A DNA stretch of 64,000 nt from Saprospiraceae bacterium (GTDB taxonomy: Bacteria; Bacteroidota; Bacteroidia; Chitinophagales; Saprospiraceae). The notes under the pieces were generated by a model, which saw nothing but the letters and a program-made list of their open reading frames with translations, did no database searches and was not told the DNA's origin. Positions 47,437 through 55,989 of this stretch are shown in pieces. The first letter of the stretch is position 1, and each line of letters begins with the position of its first letter. Location of the stretch: positions 1,177,501 through 1,241,500 of the forward strand of contig JAHCHX010000001.1 in NCBI GenBank assembly GCA_026129545.1. The letters run 5' to 3'. A program made the position numbers and the translations under genes.

Positions 47437-48126
47437 TCAGGATTTCAACATAGACTTGTAAAGGCGTTTCAGGTATGGTGGGGCCACCCCAAGCCGCCAC
47501 AGGTTGAAGGTGACGATGTTGGCCAACTGTACGCGCGCCCAGCCGTTGTGTTCGTATTTTCTAGCGGACACGATGGCATATTTCGGAATGATGTGCAATC
47601 GGTACAAAGGCATCGCCCGGCGCAAAAAATCATATTCTTCCATGATGACGTGTCGCTCGTCGTAACCGCCCAATTGACGGAACACCTCTTTCCTGATAAA
47701 AAACGTCTTGTCGCCTCCTTGGCACCACAGCCATTGGAAGCGATTGAAGTATGCGTTGATTTTTAACAAAAAATGCGGCGAGTCAAATTTGTATCGGTAG
47801 CAGCCCATGACGTAGCCCTGCCGAATGGATTCGGCGATGTCGTCGGCAAACGACGGGGGCGGCAACGTGTCGGCGTGAATGAAGTACAACACATCGCCTG
47901 AGGCGGCGCTGGCCCCGGTGTTCATTTGGGCTGCCCTGTTGCTTGTTGGGCAATGGAGCAGCGCGGCACCGGCCTCCATAGCGATTTGGAAAGTATTGTC
48001 GGAGCTCCCCGCATCCACCACAATCACTTCGCGAACCAGCGCAGCGCCTTGCTCCAACAAGTATCGCACAAGAGGGCCGATGCGTCCGGCCTCGTTTAGC
48101 ACTGGAATAATGATAGAGATGTACAC
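47437..48126 (-). CDS. Family 2 glycosyltransferase (TIGR04283-like)
   Basis: 229 residues starting at GTG 48126 (VYISIIIPVLNEAGRIGPLV). An open frame runs to 48252 but crosses the promoter and a palindrome. GT2 features are IIIPVLNEA, EVIVVDAGSSDNTFQIA and LYFIHADTLPPPSFA (a DxD-like HAD motif), plus GGYDERHVIMEEYDFLRRA. Length and motifs resemble the TIGR04283 group linked to arsenosugar or lipid glycosylation, although no partner gene is near. A -7 box and a perfect 21-bp inverted repeat lie directly upstream. Confidence 0.88.
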   Translation of the reverse strand: MYISIIIPVLNEAGRIGPLVRYLLEQGAALVREVIVVDAGSSDNTFQIAMEAGAALLHCPTSNRAAQMNTGASAASGDVLYFIHADTLPPPSFADDIAESIRQGYVMGCYRYKFDSPHFLLKINAYFNRFQWLWCQGGDKTFFIRKEVFRQLGGYDERHVIMEEYDFLRRAMPLYRLHIIPKYAIVSARKYEHNGWARVQLANIVTFNLWRLGVAPPYLKRLYKSMLKS

Positions 48127-48140
48127 AGGCGGTAATGCTG

Positions 48141-48148
48141 CAAAAGTA
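48141..48148 (-). promoter_or_regulatory. -7 box of the glycosyltransferase gene
   Basis: Minus-strand TACTTTTG, exact TAnnTTTG, 14 nt before GTG 48126. No TTTG at -33; that place is covered by an inverted repeat, so a regulator may be needed. Confidence 0.55.
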
Positions 48149-48153
48149 TTAGG

Positions 48154-48205
48154 CTTGCGGCGGTGGTGGCCTTTCCCTTTACTCAAAGGCCACCACCGCC
48201 GCAAG
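48154..48205. repeat. Perfect 21-bp inverted repeat upstream of the glycosyltransferase gene
   Basis: Arms at 48154-48174 and 48185-48205 (core GCGGCGGTGGTGGCC and its complement) match without error around a 10-nt loop. It begins 6 bp upstream of the -7 box, in the divergent gap. It has no T tract, so it does not look like a terminator. Confidence 0.85.
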
Positions 48206-48349
48206 TCTATTGGATTGGCAATGAAAACACGCGATTTGTCACCCGCTAACAATTAAGCAAAATGACGATTGAAATTTACGCCTTTCACCCCACGTTTGGA
48301 TTTCCGAATTCGTTTTTCTCATAATCATAATCTAAAATAGCATTTACAC

Positions 48350-48658
48350 ATGAAACATCACAAATCGCTCTCGGAAACCATCCAGAACCTTGCCTCCAAA
48401 GGCTATCAACTCGCCGATAGCCACATAGACACCTCAATTCAATCAGAAGACTGGCGACTCGACTCGGTGGAAAAGATTCAACACAACAAGGGCAACGCCT
48501 TGGTCATCGCCGTTTCCAGCGTGCAGCGTTGTCTGAAATTGGTATTCGTCGAGGTTATTTTTTCTCCTCGTGATTTTTCCCCCATGCTGCTGCTGCGGCG
48601 CTTGTTCCCAATGCGTCAGAGGGAAGCCTTGCCTTACGCCCCGGCTTATCTGAACTAA
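48350..48658 (+). CDS. Small hypothetical protein
   Basis: 102 residues. MKHHKSLSETIQNLASKGYQ and SEDWRLDSVEKIQHNKGNAL resemble small Bacteroidota proteins of unknown role with a SLSETIxxLxxxGY start. The last 30 residues (RDFSPMLLLRRLFPMRQREA) look different in composition and may be an extension. A strong terminator follows the stop by 24 bp. No membrane or signal segment. Function unknown. Confidence 0.6.
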   Translation: MKHHKSLSETIQNLASKGYQLADSHIDTSIQSEDWRLDSVEKIQHNKGNALVIAVSSVQRCLKLVFVEVIFSPRDFSPMLLLRRLFPMRQREALPYAPAYLN

Positions 48659-48681
48659 CCTTACGCGAGGCACAATGAAAA

Positions 48682-48723
48682 GCGGCGGCACGATTCCGAT
48701 AGTCGTGCTGCCGCAATTTTTTT
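48682..48723. terminator. Bidirectional terminator
   Basis: GCGGCGGCACGA (48682-48693) pairs with TCGTGCTGCCGC (48703-48714) over 12 bp with one G-T wobble. T runs lie beyond both ends. It serves the plus-strand small gene and the minus-strand UspA gene. Confidence 0.85.
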
Positions 48724-48745
48724 CTGTGAGTAGCTGTCTGCTTGC

Positions 48746-49570
48746 TCAACTTTTATCGTGCAGTGCCAGCATAGGCACTTTCACCCGTTGGGCGAGCTTG
48801 CGCGTCATGCTGTCGAAAAACAACCGATGCATAAGGCTGTGCTCATGGGCGACGGCCACCAAGAGGTCGGCATTGGTGGATTCGACGAAGTTGACGATGG
48901 CCTGCGCCACATCGCGGTCGTGCAGGTATCGAAAATCGTGTTGGATGTCCGCGAGTTTTTGGCTGATAGCCGCTTCTTGTCCCTTGTCTGGCTCTCCCGG
49001 CTTGTCGAGCACATGAACGATGTGCATTTTGCCCTGCTTCATTTGTGGCAACTCGCGCATCAGGCGGATGGTTTTTTCGTCGAGCCTCAGGCGCATATCG
49101 GTCGCAAAAACCACCGTTGACTTCTCCTGAAAAGCGCCTTTTTGAGGCACCGCCAACACGGGAATTTTGGTGCGGGCTATCACCCCAGAAGCCACGCTCC
49201 CGAGGAAAACACCCCTTAGCCCTGTGGCTCCCGTAGTGCCCATCACTACCATGTCGGCTTTTTCTTGCTCTACTGCCGCGCTGACCGACGAGGCGGGGAA
49301 CCCGATGGTGCATTGGCTGCGCACTGGCACTTTTTTCAAGTCCTCGCGCTTGGCCTGTCGGCGCGTCCAGTTGCGGAGGTCGCGTTCTCGTTGTTTGAAA
49401 TACTCGTCAATCCAGAAAGCACTGTACACATTGTTTTCCACGCCCTCGTTCGGGTAGACGACGTGAAGTGCCACAATTTCCGCCCCTGTGCGAGCAGCTA
49501 TTTCAAGCGCGTATCGGTAGGCGTTGGTTGCACATTTGGAAAAATCGGTAGGAACAAGTATGGTCTTCAT
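48746..49570 (-). CDS. Tandem universal stress protein (UspA family)
   Basis: 274 residues, two Usp domains. The first (1-145) begins MKTILVPTDFSKCATNAYRY and has the ATP-binding loop MGTTGATGLRGVFLGSVASG. The second (150-270) has ADLLVAVAHEHSLMHRLFFD and lacks the complete G-2x-G-9x-G(S/T) loop. Cytoplasmic stress or starvation protein. A hypothetical gene lies 65 bp upstream on the same strand. Confidence 0.92.
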   Translation of the reverse strand: MKTILVPTDFSKCATNAYRYALEIAARTGAEIVALHVVYPNEGVENNVYSAFWIDEYFKQRERDLRNWTRRQAKREDLKKVPVRSQCTIGFPASSVSAAVEQEKADMVVMGTTGATGLRGVFLGSVASGVIARTKIPVLAVPQKGAFQEKSTVVFATDMRLRLDEKTIRLMRELPQMKQGKMHIVHVLDKPGEPDKGQEAAISQKLADIQHDFRYLHDRDVAQAIVNFVESTNADLLVAVAHEHSLMHRLFFDSMTRKLAQRVKVPMLALHDKS

Positions 49571-49635
49571 TATTTCGAATGTGAATTGTTTGCAATCAAA
49601 ATCGGTAAACGCACATCAGGCGAAACGCCGGGATG

Positions 49636-50046
49636 TCAGTCTTGTTCGCGATAGTCCAATGGATCCACAAGGTCAAAGTGATGGCGCTGGCTGTCTTTGC
49701 CTTTCACGTTTTGTTCTTCGAGCGTGAGGTCGTCGGTCACACTGGTCACGAGCCATGTGTTGCCCGATTTGCGGAATACTTGCACATACAGCCCAAATTC
49801 CGACTCGAAGAGACGCTCCACTTGCCAAGTAGGCATCTCCGGCTCGATGTAGATATGCCCGCCTTCGTGCTTTTTTATCAGCTCGCCCGAAGGCATATTG
49901 CCGTCATCCACGATGAATTTGGCAGGGCTTCCCTTGTAGGCTTTGTGTGGTTTGCTGAAAAAAACAAGTTTCAGATATGGGAATGTGTTCGAGAATTCTT
50001 CCTGTATTTGGCCGATGGTTTTGTCTTTCAGTATTTCAATAATCAT
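49636..50046 (-). CDS. Hypothetical protein next to UspA
   Basis: 136 residues, starting MIIEILKDKTIGQIQEEFSN. Mixed alpha/beta, no signal peptide. Recognisable conserved-looking parts are FPYLKLVFFSKPHK, PTWQVERLFESEFGLYVQVF and a tail of charged residues. It is 65 bp upstream of the UspA gene on the same strand and probably cotranscribed. Function unknown; I recall similar short proteins next to stress genes in Bacteroidota, but cannot verify this here. Confidence 0.7.
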   Translation of the reverse strand: MIIEILKDKTIGQIQEEFSNTFPYLKLVFFSKPHKAYKGSPAKFIVDDGNMPSGELIKKHEGGHIYIEPEMPTWQVERLFESEFGLYVQVFRKSGNTWLVTSVTDDLTLEEQNVKGKDSQRHHFDLVDPLDYREQD

Positions 50047-50239
50047 GACGCTCGAATTAAGTTTTGAAAATCAATTGTTTGCGTCACAAAATTGCATCTC
50101 GGTGCGTATTGAGCCAAATGACCACCATCAACCGGGTTTGTGACTTTGGTCACACTTTCCTCGACACAACCAAGCGGAAATTTGCCCGACCCGCAAAAAT
50201 ACCTCGCTTCGTTCTATTTTTGGCTTTTCAGGAGGATGC

Positions 50240-50344
50240 CTCACAAGTGATGTTTGTTTGACAGGATTGACAAGATTCGCGCCCTTTTTTCGGGTAAAAA
50301 AAACTGTAAGTTTTGTTAATCCTGTCGAAATTTAAACTTGTGAG
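50240..50344. repeat. Composite palindromic repeat, copy B of the GACAGGATTGACAAG family
   Basis: Inner arms TTTGACAGGATTGACAAG and, inverted, TTTTGTTAATCCTGTCGAA. Outer arms CTCACAAGT (50240-50248) and ACTTGTGAG (50336-50344) match exactly. It lies in the 350-bp divergent gap 50047-50395, so it is not a shared terminator. Nothing else was found in that gap. Confidence 0.78.
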
Positions 50345-50395
50345 ACGGCCACGTTTTCACCTTAAAACAACATTGTTTTTTAACCACACTAACCC

Positions 50396-50797
50396 ATGCC
50401 GTTATTCAAAAAAGGCTCCAAAGCCTTCAGCATTTTTTATTTGAAATGTCCGCGCTGTCACGAAGGCGAGACGTTCGAGACGGGCAGTTGGTCGTTTGTC
50501 AAGCCGATAGACATGCTCCAACGCTGCCCCCAATGCGACCTGAACTACTTCCCCGAACCCGGGTACTATTACGGCGCGATGTTCATCTCGTATATTTGGA
50601 CGGGGTGGTTTTGCTTGTTGTTCATCGCTTTGTTCCATTGGTTGTTAGGTTGGAGCCAAATGGCTTCTTTTGGCCTGCTCATTGCTTTTTTGGCGAGCAA
50701 CTTCATTTACATTTTTCGTATTTCGCGCTTGATGTGGCTCAATATCAACGTAAAATACGACCCGAGGGCGGTCGAGAAGTTTGGGAAAAAAGCATGA
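50396..50797 (+). CDS. DUF983 zinc-ribbon membrane protein
   Basis: 133 residues. An N-terminal zinc ribbon with two CxxC pairs (KCPRCHEG and RCPQCDLNYF), then the DUF983 motif PGYYYGAMFISYIW and two hydrophobic hairpins (WFCLLFIALFHWLLGW, FGLLIAFLASNFIYIF). The function is not known. The next gene starts 52 bp later on the same strand. Confidence 0.9.
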   Translation: MPLFKKGSKAFSIFYLKCPRCHEGETFETGSWSFVKPIDMLQRCPQCDLNYFPEPGYYYGAMFISYIWTGWFCLLFIALFHWLLGWSQMASFGLLIAFLASNFIYIFRISRLMWLNINVKYDPRAVEKFGKKA

Positions 50798-50849
50798 CTC
50801 GAACGGAGCATTTCATCGGACTTTGATTCGAACCGCGTTTCTTTGCCAC

Positions 50850-53600
50850 GTGCTGCAATCCTTTCGCTATTTTTTTCTTTGCCTGTTCCTTTCGCCGATG
50901 GGTGGCATCGCGCAGGAGGTACCGCGTGTTCGAAACTTCACTCCTTCCGACTACGGCGGGCAGAACCAAAATTGGTCGCTGGCACAATCAACCACCGACG
51001 GGTGGATGTATGTGGGCAACAACGGAGGGCTGTATGAGTTTGACGGCGCGAGTTGGGGGCACTTTTCCATGCCCGAAAAACAAACCGTGCGAGCCGTGGC
51101 TATAGGACGGCATGGCGAAGTGTTTTGTGGGGGATTTGCCGAGTTTGGCTATTGGGAAAAAGACGCAAGGGGGCAGATGAGATATACGTCGCTTAGTCAT
51201 CGAGTGCGGGCGGAACATTTGGAAAAAGAGGAGATATGGCACATCCTCCCCATGAAGGACTATGTTTTGTTTCAGTCCTTTTCCACGATTTACAAATATG
51301 ATTATCAGAAGGTTGTGGTGTTGCAGCCGCCCAGTTCCATCATGTTTGCGCAAGCGGTGGGTGGGCGCGTTTGGCTCCCGGTCATCGGACGAGGGCTGTT
51401 TGAGTTGTTGCCCGACAACACCTTTCGCTTCATGGAAGGCACAGAGGTGCTTTCCGATAAAATAGTGCAATTCCTTGTGGCCGACGGTTTGGGGGGCGCT
51501 TTGGCAGGCACTACCAATCACGGCATTTTTCAAATCAACAATGGCGGTTGCCGCGCATGGGACAGTCCGCTCAATGCGGAATTCAAGAAATACCAATTGA
51601 ACAAGGCGGTAGCGATAAGTGATGGGGGCTGGGCCATCGGCACCATACTCAACGGCGCATACATTTTGGATGCTTCGGGCGCTGTAAAATTTCATCTGCA
51701 CCGTGAGAACGGCCTGCAAAACAACACCGTGCTGGCCATTCATGAAGACCGCGACGGCAGTATATGGCTCGGCCTCGACAGGGGCATTGACTTGGTGGCC
51801 TTGCGCGACCCTTTGACCATTTTTACGGACCAGACGGGGCGTATCGGCACGGTTTACACGGCTGCCGAACATGATGGCCGGTTTTACATCGGCACCAATC
51901 AAGGGGTGTTTGTTCGCAAAATTTGCCCTGCGGCAGGGGTATGCCACGCCAAGTTCCAATTGGTGGAAGGCACACAAGGGCAGGTGTGGCAATTGCAAGT
52001 GTTTGGCAATGAGCTCTTGTGCGGGCACAACGGCGGCACATTTGTCATTCAAAACGACTACGCACAAAAAATTTCCGATTTGACGGGCGGTTGGTGCATC
52101 GTGCAAGTGCCCGGCAACAATGCGTATCTGTTACAAAGCACCTACACGGGGTTGTGCGTGTTAAGAAAAAACAGTAGAGGAGCATGGGAATTTAGTCATC
52201 GTGTTCGCGGCTTTGGCGAGCCGCTAAGGAGAATTGCCTTCGACACCGCGGGAAATGTATGGGGCGCACATCCAAACAAGGGCTTGTTTCGCTTGCGCTT
52301 GGACGCGGCGCTTGAGCAAGTCCGTGAAATTAAAACATACACCAGAGAAGATGGCCTGCCGACCGACTTCTACCTTGACCTTGCCTCATTCGGGCACCAG
52401 CTGGTCGTGAATGTGGCACCTGTGCCGCATGAAATCGTGGTCAATGAATCAGCGATTCATTTCAAGCCGATGGCCTCCACGTTCGCGCGACGCAAGCTGC
52501 TGCCCGGTTATGACGATGAGATTCTTGCGGTGGACAGCAGCGGTGTGCACCTGTACATGGGTGAGCACTCGCGCCACTTTCCCTTTTCACTGGTGCCGAT
52601 GTTTGAAAATGCCATCGCGCTGTCGGAATCCAAATACCTATTTTGCCTCGAAAACGGATTTGCCATGCTCGACAAGCGCCTGCTTGAAAAATCGCTCCCT
52701 AAAAGCATGACAGGCCCCATCGTTCGTTCGATAGAAACGTCATCGGGTGAGTATTTTTCTGTCAACCAGCCTTTGAAACTTAAATGGCGGCACAATAGCC
52801 TTCGATTTCGCTTTGCCGCACCATTTTTTGAGCGCGCGCCCAAGTTCTCATGGCGACTTGATGGTTTCTCGAATGGCTGGTCGCCGTGGCAAAGCAACCC
52901 GGAAAAAGAATTTATCAATTTGCCGCCGGGCAGATACATTTTCCGTCTGCGCACCGACACCAATGAGCAAGAAACTACACTTGCCCTGAGCATTGCCCCG
53001 CCGTGGTATCGTTCTGTCTGGGCCTTCGTCGCGTATTTTTTACTGGCCATGGCTGCCATATTGGGGGTGGAAAAATTCAACAGGAGTCGCCTCGAATGGC
53101 AACGCCGCCGATTGGTGGCCGAAAAGCAGCGCGAACTCCAGCGTCAGCGCATAGAAGCCGAGCGCGAGCGGTTGTTGTTGGAAGTGGAAAACAAAAGCAG
53201 GGAGCTCTCCAACGCGGCGCTCAACCTGATTCGGAAAAACGAGGTGCTCCAGCGCCTGAGAGATGACTTGATGGTGGCCAAAAATGAGCCGCGCTCCATG
53301 CAAAAAATAATTCGCCTCATTGACCAGCATCTTGATGGCGACCACGACTGGGAAATTTTCGAGGAGTCTTTCAATCGCGTGCACGACGACTTTTTCAAAC
53401 GTCTCATGCACGAGTTTCCAGACCTGACCCCTGGCGACTTGCGCTTGGCAGCATATCTTAAAATGAACCTTTCATCAAAGGAAATTGCCCCCTTGCTTAA
53501 TATCACGGTGCGTGGAGTGGAGAACAAGCGCTACCGTTTGCGCAAAAAAATCGGGCTGGCCGAAGAGGCCAACCTAACCGAGTTTATCATGAACTACTAA
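50850..53600 (+). CDS. Propeller sensor with Y_Y_Y domain and LuxR-type HTH (one-component regulator)
   Basis: About 916 residues from GTG 50850, which gives signal peptide LQSFRYFFLCLFLSPMGGIAQ; the frame opens at TTG 50781 and a TTG at 50823 is also possible. The periplasmic part has two-component-regulator propeller repeats (VGNNGGLYEFDGASWGHF, IHEDRDGSIWLGLDRGIDLV, WGAHPNKGLFRLRL) and a Y_Y_Y domain (LRFRFAAPFFERAPKFSWRL). One membrane helix follows (WAFVAYFLLAMAAILGV), then a long coiled coil and a C-terminal HTH (LSSKEIAPLLNITVRGVENK). There is no kinase or receiver domain, so it should pass an extracellular signal directly to DNA. The ligand is unknown. Nothing is visible in 53601-53799. 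Confidence 0.88.
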   Translation: MLQSFRYFFLCLFLSPMGGIAQEVPRVRNFTPSDYGGQNQNWSLAQSTTDGWMYVGNNGGLYEFDGASWGHFSMPEKQTVRAVAIGRHGEVFCGGFAEFGYWEKDARGQMRYTSLSHRVRAEHLEKEEIWHILPMKDYVLFQSFSTIYKYDYQKVVVLQPPSSIMFAQAVGGRVWLPVIGRGLFELLPDNTFRFMEGTEVLSDKIVQFLVADGLGGALAGTTNHGIFQINNGGCRAWDSPLNAEFKKYQLNKAVAISDGGWAIGTILNGAYILDASGAVKFHLHRENGLQNNTVLAIHEDRDGSIWLGLDRGIDLVALRDPLTIFTDQTGRIGTVYTAAEHDGRFYIGTNQGVFVRKICPAAGVCHAKFQLVEGTQGQVWQLQVFGNELLCGHNGGTFVIQNDYAQKISDLTGGWCIVQVPGNNAYLLQSTYTGLCVLRKNSRGAWEFSHRVRGFGEPLRRIAFDTAGNVWGAHPNKGLFRLRLDAALEQVREIKTYTREDGLPTDFYLDLASFGHQLVVNVAPVPHEIVVNESAIHFKPMASTFARRKLLPGYDDEILAVDSSGVHLYMGEHSRHFPFSLVPMFENAIALSESKYLFCLENGFAMLDKRLLEKSLPKSMTGPIVRSIETSSGEYFSVNQPLKLKWRHNSLRFRFAAPFFERAPKFSWRLDGFSNGWSPWQSNPEKEFINLPPGRYIFRLRTDTNEQETTLALSIAPPWYRSVWAFVAYFLLAMAAILGVEKFNRSRLEWQRRRLVAEKQRELQRQRIEAERERLLLEVENKSRELSNAALNLIRKNEVLQRLRDDLMVAKNEPRSMQKIIRLIDQHLDGDHDWEIFEESFNRVHDDFFKRLMHEFPDLTPGDLRLAAYLKMNLSSKEIAPLLNITVRGVENKRYRLRKKIGLAEEANLTEFIMNY

Positions 53601-53799
53601 ACAAAAAAGGGGCCGGCAAACTGTGTCGAGCTGCTTCATGACACGCAACTTGTTTTTCACTCGAACATCTCTTGACGCTACACAGGGCAGAGAACCAGAC
53701 GTGTCAGCGCATCACCCGCACAGATGCCGGAACCCACGGCGAACTGGAAGAACGTTTTCATAAGCTTGGAAGATTAGCCGATGATGATTCGTTTTGTGT

Positions 53800-54210
53800 T
53801 TATTGGAATATCGTGACGGTACCTGATTGTCTTTCTATTTTTATGTGCATCACATCACTGCTACCCATTCCATAACCGGTCACCGATGCTTGCGTGGTTT
53901 TTGTAGAGTCGGTGTATTCGACCACGAAGGCTTCGGCGGACTGAACAAAAACCCGCGTTGCGCTCCAATTTTCATGGCTTGGGCTGAATGCGTTGATACT
54001 CGATGGCTCATCGTCCAAGATGGTCAATTCAAAACCCGGCAAGACTTTTAGCCACACAGTATCCTTGTCAATCTCGGTATGTACCGCAACGCTGTTGTCG
54101 AACAAACAATCGTCAATGATAATGATATCGGTGCTTGCATCCTTCTCGATGCGCAGGTAACGGGTCGAAATGGAGTGCGTTGGGGAGTAGGTGGTTTTTG
54201 TGATGCTCAT
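53800..54210 (-). CDS. Hypothetical protein
   Basis: 136 residues from ATG 54210 (MSITKTTYSPTHSISTRYLR). Acidic and beta-rich, with segments DIIIIDDCLFDNSVAVHTEI and KDTVWLKVLPGFELTILDDE. No signal peptide or known motif. An exact -7 box lies 34 nt upstream. Isolated between plus-strand genes. Not recognised. Confidence 0.65.
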   Translation of the reverse strand: MSITKTTYSPTHSISTRYLRIEKDASTDIIIIDDCLFDNSVAVHTEIDKDTVWLKVLPGFELTILDDEPSSINAFSPSHENWSATRVFVQSAEAFVVEYTDSTKTTQASVTGYGMGSSDVMHIKIERQSGTVTIFQ

Positions 54211-54243
54211 GGGCAAATTTGATTTTGAAGTTTATGGGTGCAA

Positions 54244-54251
54244 CAAAAGTA
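54244..54251 (-). promoter_or_regulatory. -7 box of the 53800-54210 gene
   Basis: Minus-strand TACTTTTG, exact TAnnTTTG, 33 nt before the ATG. I see no TTTG at -33. Confidence 0.45.
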
Positions 54252-54364
54252 CATCCCTAATTTATTCATGGTTGATCCGTGCCCTTGCAAGATATTTGTC
54301 CAACTATTAGTCGGGCAATATGAATTGCTTTATTTTGCATTGTTTATCAATTATTTAAGTTTTT

Positions 54365-55981
54365 ATGAAAAAAGAAGTCGGAAAGGAAAAATCTGTCGCT
54401 AAAAAAGCAAGAAATTCTCCGTTGATAAGCAAGCTTGTCAGCCTAATCAGGTCGTTGACACCCGTCCAGAAAGGGGATTTTAAAAAGTATGTGAAGTTTT
54501 GGGGAGGGGAGAGGGTTCAAAAATACATACTGCTATTCGATGCAGTCAATGAATTTATATCCAACGACCGGGATTTGGATGCGCTTATGCAGCATCTATT
54601 GGAACAAAAAAAAATGGGTACAAAACCCGGCGACCTCACCCATCCTGCCAGTTACCTCTACAGCAAGATATTGGAGAGTATGCGCTCTACACCTGACGAG
54701 GCACCTCATCTTACACGCCTCAATGCCTTGATGCAGGACATCGTCTTTCTCCACAGCAAAAACCTGTTTGAGGATTGTCTTTCCCTCATCGAAGAAGCGA
54801 TGCAACTTGCCAAAACGCTGGACAAGCCCGCTTACCAGTTGGAGCTGCTTTGGTGGAAAGGCCAGTTGTTCGGCTGGAAAATTGGCGGTGAAGGTGTGGT
54901 GGGTTTTGCCGAATGGAAACAAGAACAAGACATCGTGTTGCGTCATCTGGCAGATGTGACACACCTCAACGCAATTGCCACCGAAACACAGATATTCTTG
55001 CGCAAACGAACCCCCTTGCCTGAGGCGCTCGACGAGCAGTTCACGCAGATTTTGGAAAAGCATGAACAAGGACAACTTGACCCGATGCCCCCGCGAGCAA
55101 GGCTACGCGCTTTAAACTTTCTGAGCGATGCCTTCGATCTGAAACACACTCACAACAAAAGCACATCAGGCGGGTTGGTCAAGAAAGCCATGCTGGAGCG
55201 GGCCGTTCGGATTCAGGGAGAAGCCATCCAACTGTTTCGGGAACACAAGGCTTTTGCCGAGCAAGAGCAGACCCTCTTCTCCATCACCGTGAGCAATTAC
55301 ATCAACCGATGTTTCCGATTGGGCCGCTTTGATTTGGTAGAGCAATTGGAAGCCGAAATGGAAGGGACGCGGAACGAACTGGCAAAATATCAACATCTTG
55401 CCTACCACCACTTGCTACACTATTTGGCAGCAAATGAATTCGAGAAGGCTCGAGGGTATGTGGAAGAAAATCATATCGCCGAGGGTGTCGAAAAGCACAA
55501 GCATCGGATGCAGGAGAACCGCTACATGGCGCTCTGTTTCAGCATCGGTCAAGTTTGTTACGTCTTGGACGACTTCGACCGTGCCAGCGACTGGTTTGGC
55601 AAAGCCGCTCAAATGCGCACAGACATACGCCCCGACCTGTCGGTGCTGTGCAAAACGCTCGAATTGATATGCCTCTGGGAATATGGCGCATTCACAAGGT
55701 ATGTTGACCTTGGCAGCCCCGTCAAAAACCTCCGACGCTCGCTTCACAAGGCTCGTTTGGACGACGATTTTGTGAAAAAAATCCTCGTTGCGGTGGAGAA
55801 CGTTTTTCGCAACCCTCGAAGCATACATAAAGATTCATTCCCAAAAATGATGAGCGATATTAAAGCAGACATGGAGAAAGACCAATCCAAGTACCTTTAT
55901 GCGCTCGTGTTTGCGTGGCTGGAGGCAAAACTCAACCAAACACCCGTTAGCATGGAAATTTTGAAATTTGACCACAAATAA
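54365..55981 (+). CDS. Helical-repeat (TPR-like) hypothetical protein, upstream of nadE
   Basis: 538 residues, cytoplasmic, almost entirely alpha-helical. It begins with a basic stretch and LIRSLTPVQKGDFKKYVKFW, a pattern I associate with Bacteroidota proteins of about 500 residues. Later parts form loosely repeated helix pairs (AFAEQEQTLFSITVSNYINR, FDRASDWFGKAAQMRTDIRP). It lacks catalytic motifs and probably acts as a scaffold. The stop is 8 bp from the nadE start, so the two are very likely cotranscribed. Function unknown. Confidence 0.78.
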   Translation: MKKEVGKEKSVAKKARNSPLISKLVSLIRSLTPVQKGDFKKYVKFWGGERVQKYILLFDAVNEFISNDRDLDALMQHLLEQKKMGTKPGDLTHPASYLYSKILESMRSTPDEAPHLTRLNALMQDIVFLHSKNLFEDCLSLIEEAMQLAKTLDKPAYQLELLWWKGQLFGWKIGGEGVVGFAEWKQEQDIVLRHLADVTHLNAIATETQIFLRKRTPLPEALDEQFTQILEKHEQGQLDPMPPRARLRALNFLSDAFDLKHTHNKSTSGGLVKKAMLERAVRIQGEAIQLFREHKAFAEQEQTLFSITVSNYINRCFRLGRFDLVEQLEAEMEGTRNELAKYQHLAYHHLLHYLAANEFEKARGYVEENHIAEGVEKHKHRMQENRYMALCFSIGQVCYVLDDFDRASDWFGKAAQMRTDIRPDLSVLCKTLELICLWEYGAFTRYVDLGSPVKNLRRSLHKARLDDDFVKKILVAVENVFRNPRSIHKDSFPKMMSDIKADMEKDQSKYLYALVFAWLEAKLNQTPVSMEILKFDHK

Positions 55982-55989
55982 ATGTTAGT

